A stretch of DNA of 64,000 bases from Geofilum rhodophaeum (lineage in GTDB: Bacteria; Bacteroidota; Bacteroidia; Bacteroidales; Marinilabiliaceae): NCBI RefSeq assembly GCF_002210225.1, contig NZ_MWUJ01000005.1, forward strand, positions 124,001 through 188,000, read 5' to 3'. Both the position numbers and the translations under genes were made by a program. Of the stretch, positions 8,398-17,147 are shown in pieces. Every line of letters starts with the position of its first letter. The stretch's first letter is position 1. Under the pieces are notes generated by a model that was not told where the DNA came from, ran no database searches, and was given only the letters and a program-made list of their open reading frames with translations.

Positions 8398-9381
8398 CTA
8401 AATGGAGAGGATATCTATAAGCTCTAATTGCTTAGGGGGCAGCGGTTTCTTGTTCTTCAAGGCCTGATTAAAGGGCACATAAACAATTTCTCCGTTCACC
8501 ATTCCAATCATTACGCTTTTTTGGTCGTCGAGTAAGGCCTCAATGGCCGATACGCCCATACGAGAAGCCATTACCCGGTCCATACCGCTGGGCGATCCGC
8601 CCCTTTGGATGTGTCCCAGTATGGTCACCCGGGCATCGTAATCGGGATGCTCCTTATTGACCCTTTCTGCAATTTTGATGGCTCCGCCGCTGAGTTTGTC
8701 GCCCTCGGCCACCAGCACAATACTTGACGATTTTTGCTTCTTGAAGCTGTTTTTGAGAAAATCGTCGAGCTTTTTATAGCCGGTGTTGATTTCAGGAACC
8801 AAAACGGTTTCGGCTCCGGAGGCAATGGCGCTGCTTAGGGCCAGGAAGCCGGCATCGCGGCCCATTACCTCAATAAAGAAGAGGCGGCTGTGGGCACTGG
8901 CGGTGTCACGGATTTTGTCAACGGCCTCCACCACGGTGTTTAAAGCCGTGTCGTAACCAATGGTGTAGTCGGTGCCATAAAGGTCGTTGTCGATGGTTCC
9001 CGGAATGCCCACAATAGGGATGTTGTGCTCGCCACTGAAAACTCTGGCTCCGGTAAAGGTGCCGTCTCCTCCGATAACCACCAGGGCGTCAATTTTATTC
9101 TTTTTGAGGTTGTCGTAGGCTATTTGTCGCCCTTCCGGGGTGAGAAATTGCTTGCTGCGGGCCGACTTTAAAATGGTGCCGCCTTGTTGAATGATGTTGC
9201 TGACCGACTGCGAATCCATAGGTACCAGATTGTTGTCAATCAGTCCCTGGTAGCCTCTGATGCTGCCCATAACTTCGAGTTTGTTGAAGATGGCGCCGCG
9301 AACGGCTGCCCGTATGGCTGCATTCATCCCAGGGGCATCGCCGCCCGAAGTCAGAATCGCAATTTTCTTTATTGGACTCAT
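8398..9381 (-). CDS. pfkA: ATP-dependent 6-phosphofructokinase
   Basis: Phosphorylates fructose 6-phosphate in glycolysis. The 327-residue protein has the N-terminal TSGGDAPGMNAAIRAAVR, the GGDGTFTGA nucleotide loop (glycine where pyrophosphate-dependent enzymes carry aspartate, hence ATP-dependent), and the catalytic GIPGTIDNDLYGTDYTIGYD block near residue 125, followed by EVMGRDAGFLA. Length fits the short tetrameric bacterial PfkA. It starts 50 bases after ispH and may be the last gene of the porQ-cmk-ispH transcript. Confidence 0.96.
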   Translation of the reverse strand: MSPIKKIAILTSGGDAPGMNAAIRAAVRGAIFNKLEVMGSIRGYQGLIDNNLVPMDSQSVSNIIQQGGTILKSARSKQFLTPEGRQIAYDNLKKNKIDALVVIGGDGTFTGARVFSGEHNIPIVGIPGTIDNDLYGTDYTIGYDTALNTVVEAVDKIRDTASAHSRLFFIEVMGRDAGFLALSSAIASGAETVLVPEINTGYKKLDDFLKNSFKKQKSSSIVLVAEGDKLSGGAIKIAERVNKEHPDYDARVTILGHIQRGGSPSGMDRVMASRMGVSAIEALLDDQKSVMIGMVNGEIVYVPFNQALKNKKPLPPKQLELIDILSI

Positions 9382-9431
9382 GGTATAAAATTTAAGTTGT
9401 TTGCTGAATCAACAAACAATCCCTGTTTGTG

Positions 9432-10325
9432 TTACGGAAAGCGGGTGAAAAGTGCTGCCGTAGCGGCAGCTACCTGTTCCATCAGCCACTGGGGCGTAGA
9501 GGTAGCACCACAAATCCCTATGGAAGCCGGAAGTGGCTCAAACCAGGGCTTTTGCAGTTCTTCAGGTGACGAAATGAAGAAGGTTCTGGGATTGTTTGCA
9601 CGGCAGACTTCGAAAAGAACCTTTCCGTTGCTGCTTTCTTTCCCGGCTACAAAAATAAGCAGATCGTGCTTATTTGCAAATTTTTTTAAATGTGGAACAC
9701 GATTCCCCACCTGGGCACAGATGGTTCGGTGACTCTTCAGCAAGTCCGGATGCTCCAGGTGCTCGCGCAAAGCCGCTTCTATTTGCTCCAGTCCTGAACG
9801 ACTCATGGTGGTTTGCGAAAACAGTACGGTTTTTTTATGCCGGTCCACCACCTTTACCTCCTCGGGAAACTGAAGCACCAGTGCTTCGTTGTTGGTTTGG
9901 CCAAGCAAGCCTGCCACTTCGGCATGCCCCTTTTTCCCGTAAATAAGCACCTGACCTCCTTCGGCCTTCATTTCTTCCCAGGCCTTATGTACTCTTTCCT
10001 GGAGCTTGCGTACAACGGGACAGGTGGCATCAATGAGTTGGCGACCTTCCCGTTTTACTTGTTGGTAGGAGGAGGGTGGCTCTCCATGGGCTCTAAAGAG
10101 CAGGGTTTGTGCTTTGTCCTCCGGCAGCTTGTCGAGTTGGGTCGAATGTAGCCCCAGTTGTTTGAGGCGCTTAAATTCTTCCTCGTTGTGTACGATGGCA
10201 CCAATACTGGTGAGGCCACCGCCTTGCGCCAGATGTTCCTCGGCCAGTTTTACGGCGCGTGAAACGCCAAAACAAAAACCCGATTTTTGGTCAATTTCGA
10301 TATGGGGGCCTTGTGCAGTGGTCAT
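9432..10325 (-). CDS. ispH: 4-hydroxy-3-methylbut-2-enyl diphosphate reductase
   Basis: Last step of the non-mevalonate isoprenoid pathway, an Fe-S enzyme. The conserved cysteines appear in KSGFCFGVSRAVKLAEEHL, LIDATCPVVRKLQ and the C-terminal SIGICGATSTPQWLMEQV. I chose the ATG at 10325, giving 297 residues, because it overlaps the cmk stop in an ATGA arrangement and gives the usual N-terminus; an in-frame ATG at 10364 would add 13 residues inside cmk. IspH occurring next to cmk is common in this phylum. Confidence 0.95.
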   Translation of the reverse strand: MTTAQGPHIEIDQKSGFCFGVSRAVKLAEEHLAQGGGLTSIGAIVHNEEEFKRLKQLGLHSTQLDKLPEDKAQTLLFRAHGEPPSSYQQVKREGRQLIDATCPVVRKLQERVHKAWEEMKAEGGQVLIYGKKGHAEVAGLLGQTNNEALVLQFPEEVKVVDRHKKTVLFSQTTMSRSGLEQIEAALREHLEHPDLLKSHRTICAQVGNRVPHLKKFANKHDLLIFVAGKESSNGKVLFEVCRANNPRTFFISSPEELQKPWFEPLPASIGICGATSTPQWLMEQVAAATAALFTRFP

Positions 10326-11026
10326 ACGGCCCAAGATCTGTCTTTCAACTGTTTCATTACCCAAGCCAATTGTGCCTGGCGGTCGAGCCGACTGTTGTCG
10401 AGCACCAAAGCGTCGTCGGCTTTGCGCAGGGGGCTTTCGGCACGGGTGCTGTCGATGTGGTCGCGAGACTTTACATTTTCGAGTACGGCTTCGAAACTGA
10501 CTTTTTCGCCCTTGGCCCGCATTTCGTCGTAGCGCCGTTGTGCGCGAATTTCGGGGGAGGCGGTCATGAACAGCTTCAAGTCGGCCTGCGGAAAAACCAC
10601 GGTACCAATATCTCGGCCGTCGAGTACCACCCCACCATTTTTTCCCATCTCCTGTTGCAGTTCCACCATACGTTTTCGAACAAAGGCCAGGGCACTGACC
10701 TCGCTGACTTTAGTGCTGACTTCCAGGCTGCGGATGCGGTCTTCGACCAATTCCTGGTTGAGCCAGGTTTCTACCTGTCCGCTTTCCTTGTCTTTGCGCA
10801 AGACGATCTGTATGTGGGGCAGTGCTTTTTCGAGTTCGGTAACCAGCAGGCCATTTGGGCCGTAGAGGCCCTGTTCAATGGCGTAGAGCGTTACGGCACG
10901 GTACATGGCGCCGGTATCGATGTAGGTCAGTCCGAAAGCCTGGGCCAGATCTTTGGCGACAGTGCTTTTGCCACAGGAAGAGTGACCGTCAATGGCTATG
11001 GTAATTTTTTGTAAGTCTTTTGGCAT
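10322..11026 (-). CDS. cmk: Cytidylate kinase
   Basis: Phosphorylates CMP and dCMP. The 234-residue protein starts MPKDLQKITIAIDGHSSCGK, containing the P-loop GHSSCGKST near residue 15, followed by TYIDTGAMYRAVT and the LDGRDIGTVVFP motif near residue 143 that marks the family. It starts 5 bases after the porQ stop and overlaps ispH by 4 bases, so it sits in the middle of a translationally coupled unit. Confidence 0.95.
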   Translation of the reverse strand: MPKDLQKITIAIDGHSSCGKSTVAKDLAQAFGLTYIDTGAMYRAVTLYAIEQGLYGPNGLLVTELEKALPHIQIVLRKDKESGQVETWLNQELVEDRIRSLEVSTKVSEVSALAFVRKRMVELQQEMGKNGGVVLDGRDIGTVVFPQADLKLFMTASPEIRAQRRYDEMRAKGEKVSFEAVLENVKSRDHIDSTRAESPLRKADDALVLDNSRLDRQAQLAWVMKQLKDRSWAV

Positions 11027-11031
11027 AATGA

Positions 11032-12063
11032 TCAGCGGTACGAATGCAGGTTGGTGGTAATGGAAAAATGATTGGAGGTGCCGCCCAAATGGTAGCGGGC
11101 CGAACCGTAGGCAAAATGGAAATGGGCAATGCGAAAACCAAAACCCCAGGACAATCCCGTAGTGGAGGCCTTGTTGTTCATTTTGAGTTCGGAGCGTCGC
11201 CGCGGATTAAAACCTCCGGCGACATAAAAGTTGTCGGACGGCACAAACTCTACGCCCAGCACAAAGTGTTTGATGACTTTGTCAAAATTGCTGTCTTCCT
11301 CCTGGTGCATGGTGGTGCCACTTTCGGACGACTCGGGCAGGGTATAGCTGAGTGAGCCGGAAAAGAGGTCCTGGGCCGTAAGGGAAACACGAAAGGGGGC
11401 GTGGGCCAGTTTTTGCGAGATACCCAGTTGTATATAGCCGGGTAGGGATTCGGTGGGGGCCGAGCTGTAGGAGGTAAACTGACGACCAAAATTCCGGTAA
11501 ACCAGTCCCCCGTTAAACAAGCCATCGTCGCTGCGATAAAATACCCCGGCATCTGCAGCCAGTCCCCACGACTTATAGGCTTCCAGTCGACTGAATACCG
11601 GTTTAAGCGACAGGCCTGCGGTCCACCGCGCACTAAGGGGGCGACTGTAAGTCGCCTGAATCACGGTCTCCCCGGCATTGAAATAGCCCGTGCGGGTCCC
11701 GTCGATTTCTGCCGCAATAAAGTCGCCGTAAGCGGTGTGCTGAAAGCCCAGGGCCATGGTGCCTATGCCTTCAAAGTGCCAGGCAAGGCCGCCAAAGCCA
11801 TAATTGATTCCGGCCATGTAGTTGACGTAGCTAAGGGAGACTTGCCGGGTATGCACGGAATCGAGTACGGCAGGATTGTGCTGCAGAATACTCAGATTGC
11901 GATCGTGCAGGCCGGCCTGCGAGCCGCCCAGAGCAGTGACCCTGGCCGATTGCGTCAGGTGGAGCAGTCCGTACAGACTTTCCCCGCCTCTTTGTGCCGA
12001 ACTCCACTGACTTATAAAAAGGAGCACCAGCAGCCAGCCGTATTTTTTTAAGAGTCTCCCCAC
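11032..12063 (-). CDS. porQ: Type IX secretion system outer-membrane protein PorQ
   Basis: PorQ belongs to the outer-membrane part of the type IX secretion system, in the attachment complex with PorU, PorV and PorZ. The 343-residue protein has a signal peptide ending SQWSSAQ, then the family N-terminus GGESLYGLLHLTQSARVTALGG and NPAVLDS, and alternating beta-strand sequence to the C-terminus, as expected for a FadL/PorV-like barrel. It directly precedes cmk and ispH, a neighbourhood often seen for porQ. Genes for the PorU protease and most other T9SS parts are not in the window. Confidence 0.88.
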   Translation of the reverse strand: MGRLLKKYGWLLVLLFISQWSSAQRGGESLYGLLHLTQSARVTALGGSQAGLHDRNLSILQHNPAVLDSVHTRQVSLSYVNYMAGINYGFGGLAWHFEGIGTMALGFQHTAYGDFIAAEIDGTRTGYFNAGETVIQATYSRPLSARWTAGLSLKPVFSRLEAYKSWGLAADAGVFYRSDDGLFNGGLVYRNFGRQFTSYSSAPTESLPGYIQLGISQKLAHAPFRVSLTAQDLFSGSLSYTLPESSESGTTMHQEEDSNFDKVIKHFVLGVEFVPSDNFYVAGGFNPRRRSELKMNNKASTTGLSWGFGFRIAHFHFAYGSARYHLGGTSNHFSITTNLHSYR

Positions 12064-12091
12064 GCCTTTTGTCTTGATGATATTTAAAGGT

Positions 12092-12099
12092 CAAAAATA
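12092..12099 (-). promoter_or_regulatory. Promoter -7 box of the porQ-cmk-ispH unit
   Basis: TATTTTTG on the minus strand, 28 bases upstream of the porQ start, matches TAnnTTTG. No clear -33 TTG is found at standard spacing. Confidence 0.45.
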
Positions 12100-12135
12100 A
12101 GCTTTCCTTGTCATTCGACCATAGTCTCAACGCTT

Positions 12136-12624
12136 TTATTGGCGGTAATGTTGCTTCAGTCCCTCCACCACCTTCAGTACAGCTGGACAAACCAGGGTGT
12201 TTTTGTAGCTCAGTTTTAGGAGCTGATAAAAGCGTTTGCGGTCGGTATGCGGGTACTCCCTGCAAGCCCGCGGGCGGTCTTCGTACACCATGCAATAATT
12301 GTCGCCCATTAAAAAGGGGCAGGGGGTTTCTCTGAAAACGTAATCCCCTTCCTCGTCCACTTTTAAATAGGTCTCCACTACCTGTGAGGGCTTCATTTTT
12401 AAGCGCCTGGCCAAGCGATCGATGTCGCGGTCGATGAGCAGGGGACTGGTTGTTTTGCAGCAGTTGGCACAGGTCAGGCAGTCGATGTGCGCAAAGGCCT
12501 CGTGATGCAGGTCCAGCGTTACCTGGTCGAGATCGGCCGGTTTGCGTTTGCGCAGTTTCTCTAAAAACTGCTTGTTTTCCCTGGCCTGATTTTTTGCCTG
12601 TTCCTTGAAACGATCTAAATCCAC
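12136..12624 (-). CDS. YkgJ-family cysteine cluster protein
   Basis: Members of this small family carry a cysteine cluster thought to bind zinc or an Fe-S cluster; their function is unknown. The 162-residue protein has the cluster CLTCANCC near residue 52, a further cysteine in the ETPCPFLMGDNYCMVYEDRPRAC block (about residues 98-120), and C-terminal VCPAV. It is soluble, without a signal peptide. It lies upstream of porQ on the same strand with a 72-base gap that contains a promoter box, so co-transcription is uncertain. Confidence 0.82.
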   Translation of the reverse strand: MDLDRFKEQAKNQARENKQFLEKLRKRKPADLDQVTLDLHHEAFAHIDCLTCANCCKTTSPLLIDRDIDRLARRLKMKPSQVVETYLKVDEEGDYVFRETPCPFLMGDNYCMVYEDRPRACREYPHTDRKRFYQLLKLSYKNTLVCPAVLKVVEGLKQHYRQ

Positions 12625-12790
12625 GTCATGTTATTTGTCGGTGCAGCATTAGCCGGAGGCTAAAATAAAGTTTTTTTAGCAGTCGCCTTGTTGTGATTAC
12701 TTAAAAGTTTTTCTAACTTCATATTTATCTGTTGCAACTGCCGGGAGGGGTGAATTGTTATCCAGGGCTTACAAAAATGCATAATTCTGC

Positions 12791-12798
12791 TATCTTTG
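12791..12798 (+). promoter_or_regulatory. Promoter -7 box of recQ
   Basis: TATCTTTG matches TAnnTTTG, with TTA instead of TTG at the -33 position (12769-12771). It lies 77 bases upstream of the recQ ATG. The rest of the 12625-12875 gap shows only a short TTAGCC/GGCTAA hairpin at 12649-12663. Confidence 0.5.
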
Positions 12799-12875
12799 TT
12801 TGTTTATTCCGGTCCGATGCCATGGTGTATGGCGCGAGCAAGAACTAATAATTTGGGAACAACGCAAGTTCTGTT

Positions 12876-15056
12876 ATGACAAAGCACATTGATTTAAATG
12901 CGTATCTGAAGCGGCACTTTGGTTTTGATACCTTTAAGGGCAATCAGGAAGACATTATCCGCAATGTATTGGCGGGTAACGATACTTTTGTCCTTATGCC
13001 GACCGGTGGGGGGAAATCGCTTTGCTACCAGTTGCCGGCCCTTATCTTAGAGGGTACGGCCATTGTTATTTCGCCGCTGATTGCCCTGATGAAGAACCAG
13101 GTGGATGCCATGCGGGCTTTTAGCGAAGAGGAGGGCGTGGCCCATTTCCTGAATTCCTCGCTGACCAAAGCCGCTGTTACCCAGGTGAAGGAGGATGTGC
13201 TGTCGGGCAAGACCCGCCTTTTGTATGTAGCACCGGAATCCCTGACCAAGGAGGACAATATTCAGTTTCTGAAACAGGTTAAGATATCCTTTTACGCCGT
13301 AGATGAGGCCCACTGTATTTCGGAGTGGGGGCATGATTTTCGTCCCGAATACCGGCGCATCAGGCCCATTATTAATGAAATTGGGGAGGCCCCCGTTATA
13401 GCGCTTACCGCAACGGCAACACCCAAGGTGCAGCACGACATTCAAAAGACTCTGGGTATGTTGCAGGCCCACGTGTTTAAGTCGTCCTTTAACCGGCCCA
13501 ATCTTTATTACGAAGTGCGGCCCAAGGTCAATGCTTCGCGTGAAATCATTCGCATTTTAAAGGACAGTCCCGGCAAGTCGGCCATCATTTACTGTCTGAG
13601 TCGCAAAAAGGTGGAGGAGTTGGCCGAAATGCTCGTGGTGAACGGCATCAAGGCCCTGGCCTACCATGCGGGCATGGATGCTTCTACCCGTTCGGGCAAC
13701 CAGGATAAATTTTTGCATGAGGAGGTAGATGTTATTGTAGCCACCATTGCCTTTGGGATGGGTATCGATAAGCCCGATGTTCGCATAGTGATGCACTACG
13801 ACATCCCCAAGAGTCTCGAAGGTTATTACCAGGAGACCGGTCGCGCCGGTCGCGATGGCGGCGAAGGACGCTGCATCGCTTTTTACAGTTACAAAGACAT
13901 TCAAAAGCTCGAGAAGTTTATGCAGGGTAAGCCCCTGGCCGAGCAGGAAATTGGTCGCCAGTTGCTGTTCGAGACGGTGGCTTATGCCGAAACCTCCCTT
14001 TGTCGACGCAAACTGCTCTTGCACTATTTCGGGGAGCAGTTTAAGGAAGACAACTGCGACTCGTGCGACAACTGTCTGCACCCTAAGGAGCAATTTGAGG
14101 GACAGGAAGCGATTGTGAAAATGTTGCAGGTGGTTGCGGCCATTAAGGAGAAATTTAAGGCCGACCATGTGGTCGATGTGCTGGTGGGCAAAGCCACTAC
14201 TTCGGTGAAGGCCTACACCCACGAAGAGCTCGATGTGTTTGGGGTGGGTAAGGACGAGGATGCCAAGTATTGGAATGCCGTTATCCGTCACAGTCTGGTA
14301 GAGGGACTCATCATCAAAGAAATTGAGAACTACGGTTTGCTGCGCATCAGTGAAAAGGGACAGGCCTATCAGAAGGAGCCCTACCCCATTTGGTTGACCC
14401 GCAATCACGATTACGATGAGCTGGAGGAGGAGAATCGCTCCGGAGCCACTACGGCGGCTGTCGATCCCCAGCTCTTTACGATGCTGAAGGATTTACGCAG
14501 GAAGATTGCCAAAAAGATGAACCTGCCGCCTTTCGTTATTTTTCAGGATCCTTCGCTCGAGGCCATGTCGACTTACTATCCGGTTACTATGGATGAGTTG
14601 CAGAATATGCCGGGTGTGGGGGCCGGAAAGGCCAAGCGTTTTGGTGCCGAGTTTCTGAAGCTGATTGAGCAGCATGTGTCCGACAATGAGCTGGATCGCC
14701 CCATTGATTTGGTGGTGAAATCGGTGGCCAATAAATCGAAGTTGAAGATCTCCATCATACAGAGCATCGACCGCAAGGTGCCGCTCGACGACATTGCCGA
14801 AAGCAAAGGCATAGAGATGAACGATTTGCTGAAGGAGCTGGAGTCCATCGTTTACAGCGGGACGCGTGTAAACATCGATTACCATATTGATCAGGTGATG
14901 GATGAGGACCACCGCGACGATATCTTCCTTTATTTCAAGGAGGACGCCGAGACCGATGATATAGCCACCGCTCTGGAGGAGTTGGGTGAGGACGAGTACG
15001 CTGAGGAGGATGTGCGCATGGTGCGCATAAAATTCATTTCTGAGGTGGGCAACTGA
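12876..15056 (+). CDS. recQ: ATP-dependent DNA helicase RecQ
   Basis: 3'-5' helicase of recombination and replication-fork repair. The 726-residue protein shows the helicase core with Walker A in MPTGGGKSLCYQLPAL (near 42), DEAH box AVDEAHCISEWGHDFRPEYR (near 143) and QETGRAGRDG (near 323); the zinc-binding CRRKLLLHYFGE and CDSCDNC cysteines (about 375-402); an RQC winged helix; an HRDC domain (about 535-610); and an extra C-terminal helix-turn-helix region (about 630-690) resembling that found on several Bacteroidota RecQ proteins. This makes it longer than E. coli RecQ (about 610 residues). It stands alone, convergent with the following gene. Confidence 0.96.
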   Translation: MTKHIDLNAYLKRHFGFDTFKGNQEDIIRNVLAGNDTFVLMPTGGGKSLCYQLPALILEGTAIVISPLIALMKNQVDAMRAFSEEEGVAHFLNSSLTKAAVTQVKEDVLSGKTRLLYVAPESLTKEDNIQFLKQVKISFYAVDEAHCISEWGHDFRPEYRRIRPIINEIGEAPVIALTATATPKVQHDIQKTLGMLQAHVFKSSFNRPNLYYEVRPKVNASREIIRILKDSPGKSAIIYCLSRKKVEELAEMLVVNGIKALAYHAGMDASTRSGNQDKFLHEEVDVIVATIAFGMGIDKPDVRIVMHYDIPKSLEGYYQETGRAGRDGGEGRCIAFYSYKDIQKLEKFMQGKPLAEQEIGRQLLFETVAYAETSLCRRKLLLHYFGEQFKEDNCDSCDNCLHPKEQFEGQEAIVKMLQVVAAIKEKFKADHVVDVLVGKATTSVKAYTHEELDVFGVGKDEDAKYWNAVIRHSLVEGLIIKEIENYGLLRISEKGQAYQKEPYPIWLTRNHDYDELEEENRSGATTAAVDPQLFTMLKDLRRKIAKKMNLPPFVIFQDPSLEAMSTYYPVTMDELQNMPGVGAGKAKRFGAEFLKLIEQHVSDNELDRPIDLVVKSVANKSKLKISIIQSIDRKVPLDDIAESKGIEMNDLLKELESIVYSGTRVNIDYHIDQVMDEDHRDDIFLYFKEDAETDDIATALEELGEDEYAEEDVRMVRIKFISEVGN

Positions 15057-17147
15057 TCAAAAGCGCTTGCGCAGCTGCAGCTTTATTTCTCTGTTTTTGT
15101 CGCCCCGGATTTCGGCGTAGCCGCTGCCGATGCTTTCGCGTCCGGGATAGTGCCAACGGCTGAAACGCAGCCAAAGGTCGAGCCCCTTTAGCGGGGTCCA
15201 TTTTCCCAGAACGACCAAACGATTGCCCTTGCCGTAATGGGCAGGCGTACTCATGCTGTACAGCACGTCGGGCTCATAGGCAAAAATGCGGGTGGCGTAC
15301 TCTTCCGCATCAAAGACGGCATAGCGCAGTGTAGCATTCCATTTTTTGCTGTTGGAAGTATAGCGCAGGTCCTGCGACAGAAAGAAGCCTGGAGCCAATC
15401 GGTCCGCGCCACTTTTCTGCACCGTTTGCCAGTCGCCCCTCAGGGTCAGCATCCAATTATTGCCCGGTGTAAAGCGACTCTGCCAGCGCAGCTGATTTTG
15501 ATTCTGTTCCCCCAGGACCGTTTCCGGCTCCTCACTTTCCCGGTCCACACCCTTTGTGCGGTGTCTGAAACGCAGCGTGTTTTCCCAGTCGCTGCTCGTC
15601 TGGTGGTGCAGCGTCAGCAGCAGGTCAAAGCCTTTTGCCGGTCCACTTACCCCATAGCGGGCTGCCCTATGGCTGTAAGCATCGAGGTAGCCCGAAGCGG
15701 TTAAAGCAGCGGGCAGCGGCAGTTCGAGACCGACGTAGAATCCGGTTTCGCCGGCGGGGACGGAGGCCTCGCTCAGGGCCCCACCCAGGGGGGCATAATA
15801 ATCGAGCGGAAAGTGGCGAAATCCCAGTGCCAGCTCTGCCGTTTGTTTCAGCAGACTTTGCAGGCCGGCCCACAGGGCGGGATGGCTACTTTCATTGAAG
15901 GCCGTTTCTGCAAACCAATGCATGTTGGCCACGCTGCCCGAACCGGCCAGCCAAAAGTTGTGCGTGCTTTTGCCCTGCCAGTAATGTTGATTGTAGGTCG
16001 TGGGCAGTGCCTGTAGCGGGTGTTCCAGCTGGTAGTGCAGCAGACCCGCTTCCAGTGTCATCCGGGGCAGCAGGTATTTGCCGGTGAGTCCCACCACCCA
16101 CTCCTCCGTATTCTTTCTTTGGGCCCGCTCGGTTTCCGTACGGTGGTAGCCGTCGGACTTTAAGCTGCGCAGCACCACCCCGTCTTGTTCCAGGGTGTCG
16201 AGTCTCCCGTCGCGCTGCACCCGGGAGAAAAAGGGCAGCAGCTGCCAGGCTTCCCCACCCAGATCGACCAGTACGCCCGAGCATCCGCCCCCTTCGTTGA
16301 CCGACAAGGAGGGTGCGTAAGATGCTTGCCGGTTGCGGATGGAGGTGGTGGCACTGCTTTTGAGCGTGGCATGACCGGTTTGCAGGGCCAGGCCCTGACC
16401 GCTGCTCAGTTTGTAGCTGCCCACGATTACTTTTCGGAGGATGTGGTCGGTCTGAAACTGGAGATAGCCCGAAAGGTAATCGGGACCGGGCTGTTGGGTG
16501 GTAAAGAGGGGCTCGCCCTGGTCTTTTTCTGCCACGAGGCCCAGCGAGACTTGCTTCAGCGCCTTTATTTCCAGTCGCGTATAAGCCTTGATGGGTGAGC
16601 CTTGAAAGGGAATGCTGCCGTCGGGGCGCGCCCGATATCCATTTTGGGTTTGCAGCTGCGATTGTCCCCTGATAAAGAGGTCGGCCTGCGGTCGAAAAGT
16701 CTTTTTCGAGGTTTGGGCTTCCCAGTCGAAACGCAGCAGGGGCGCCAACATCTTGAGGCTTGCCGCATCCATGCCTTCGATGGTCTGCATTTCGTAAATA
16801 GAATAAAAGGCCTTGTTCTGGAAGCGCTGGAACAATAAGGCTTCGATTTGCAAGTCGCTCAGAAAGAATATTCTTTGCAGCTCCTCCCGTGTGGCGGTAT
16901 TGATGTTGATGGGGTTTTGGTAAAGATGGAGGAGCTGTTCCATCAGGATCTGTTGTGCCTCCTCGGCACCTTCTTCCATTTCGGCCGCCAGGGCCTCGGC
17001 CCATTCGTTCAGGAGTTCTTGGTCGGGCTGCGGTTCAGAGGTCAGGTTTTGGGTGTGGAGACTGGTCGCAAAAAGCAAAAGCAAGAGGAGGGCAGCTGGT
17101 CTTTTCATAGGGAAGGTTCTGTTTGGTATAGTGGTAAAAGCAGACAT
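15057..17147 (-). CDS. Exported helix-hairpin-helix protein with predicted outer-membrane beta-barrel
   Basis: Function unknown. The chain has a signal peptide (MKRPAALLLLLLFATSLHTQ), an acidic helical linker, then two helix-hairpin-helix-like repeats at about residues 70-130 (NINTATREELQRIFFLSD and IYEMQTIEGMDAASLKMLAP), similar to ComEA-type DNA-binding motifs. The remaining 550 residues alternate hydrophobic and polar residues and end in LQLRKRF, typical of an outer-membrane barrel. The first ATG (17147) overlaps the previous stop as TAATG; the ATG at 17108 starts directly at the signal peptide and may be the true start. It is coupled to the upstream barrel gene. Related proteins are widespread in this phylum but uncharacterised as far as I know. 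Confidence 0.8.
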   Translation of the reverse strand: MSAFTTIPNRTFPMKRPAALLLLLLFATSLHTQNLTSEPQPDQELLNEWAEALAAEMEEGAEEAQQILMEQLLHLYQNPININTATREELQRIFFLSDLQIEALLFQRFQNKAFYSIYEMQTIEGMDAASLKMLAPLLRFDWEAQTSKKTFRPQADLFIRGQSQLQTQNGYRARPDGSIPFQGSPIKAYTRLEIKALKQVSLGLVAEKDQGEPLFTTQQPGPDYLSGYLQFQTDHILRKVIVGSYKLSSGQGLALQTGHATLKSSATTSIRNRQASYAPSLSVNEGGGCSGVLVDLGGEAWQLLPFFSRVQRDGRLDTLEQDGVVLRSLKSDGYHRTETERAQRKNTEEWVVGLTGKYLLPRMTLEAGLLHYQLEHPLQALPTTYNQHYWQGKSTHNFWLAGSGSVANMHWFAETAFNESSHPALWAGLQSLLKQTAELALGFRHFPLDYYAPLGGALSEASVPAGETGFYVGLELPLPAALTASGYLDAYSHRAARYGVSGPAKGFDLLLTLHHQTSSDWENTLRFRHRTKGVDRESEEPETVLGEQNQNQLRWQSRFTPGNNWMLTLRGDWQTVQKSGADRLAPGFFLSQDLRYTSNSKKWNATLRYAVFDAEEYATRIFAYEPDVLYSMSTPAHYGKGNRLVVLGKWTPLKGLDLWLRFSRWHYPGRESIGSGYAEIRGDKNREIKLQLRKRF

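Noticed and set aside
10259-11014. 251-codon plus-strand frame opposite cmk and ispH
   Set aside because: Shadow of cmk, whose P-loop and family motifs are on the minus strand.
13557-14408. Long open frame (283 codons) on the minus strand inside recQ
   Set aside because: Antisense shadow of recQ: the plus-strand frame has all helicase motifs over the same bases, and the antisense product has no domain or signal I recognise.
15892-17004. 370-codon minus-strand frame in another phase of the helix-hairpin-helix gene
   Set aside because: Arg/Gly/Pro-rich out-of-phase shadow; the main frame has the signal peptide and beta-barrel pattern.
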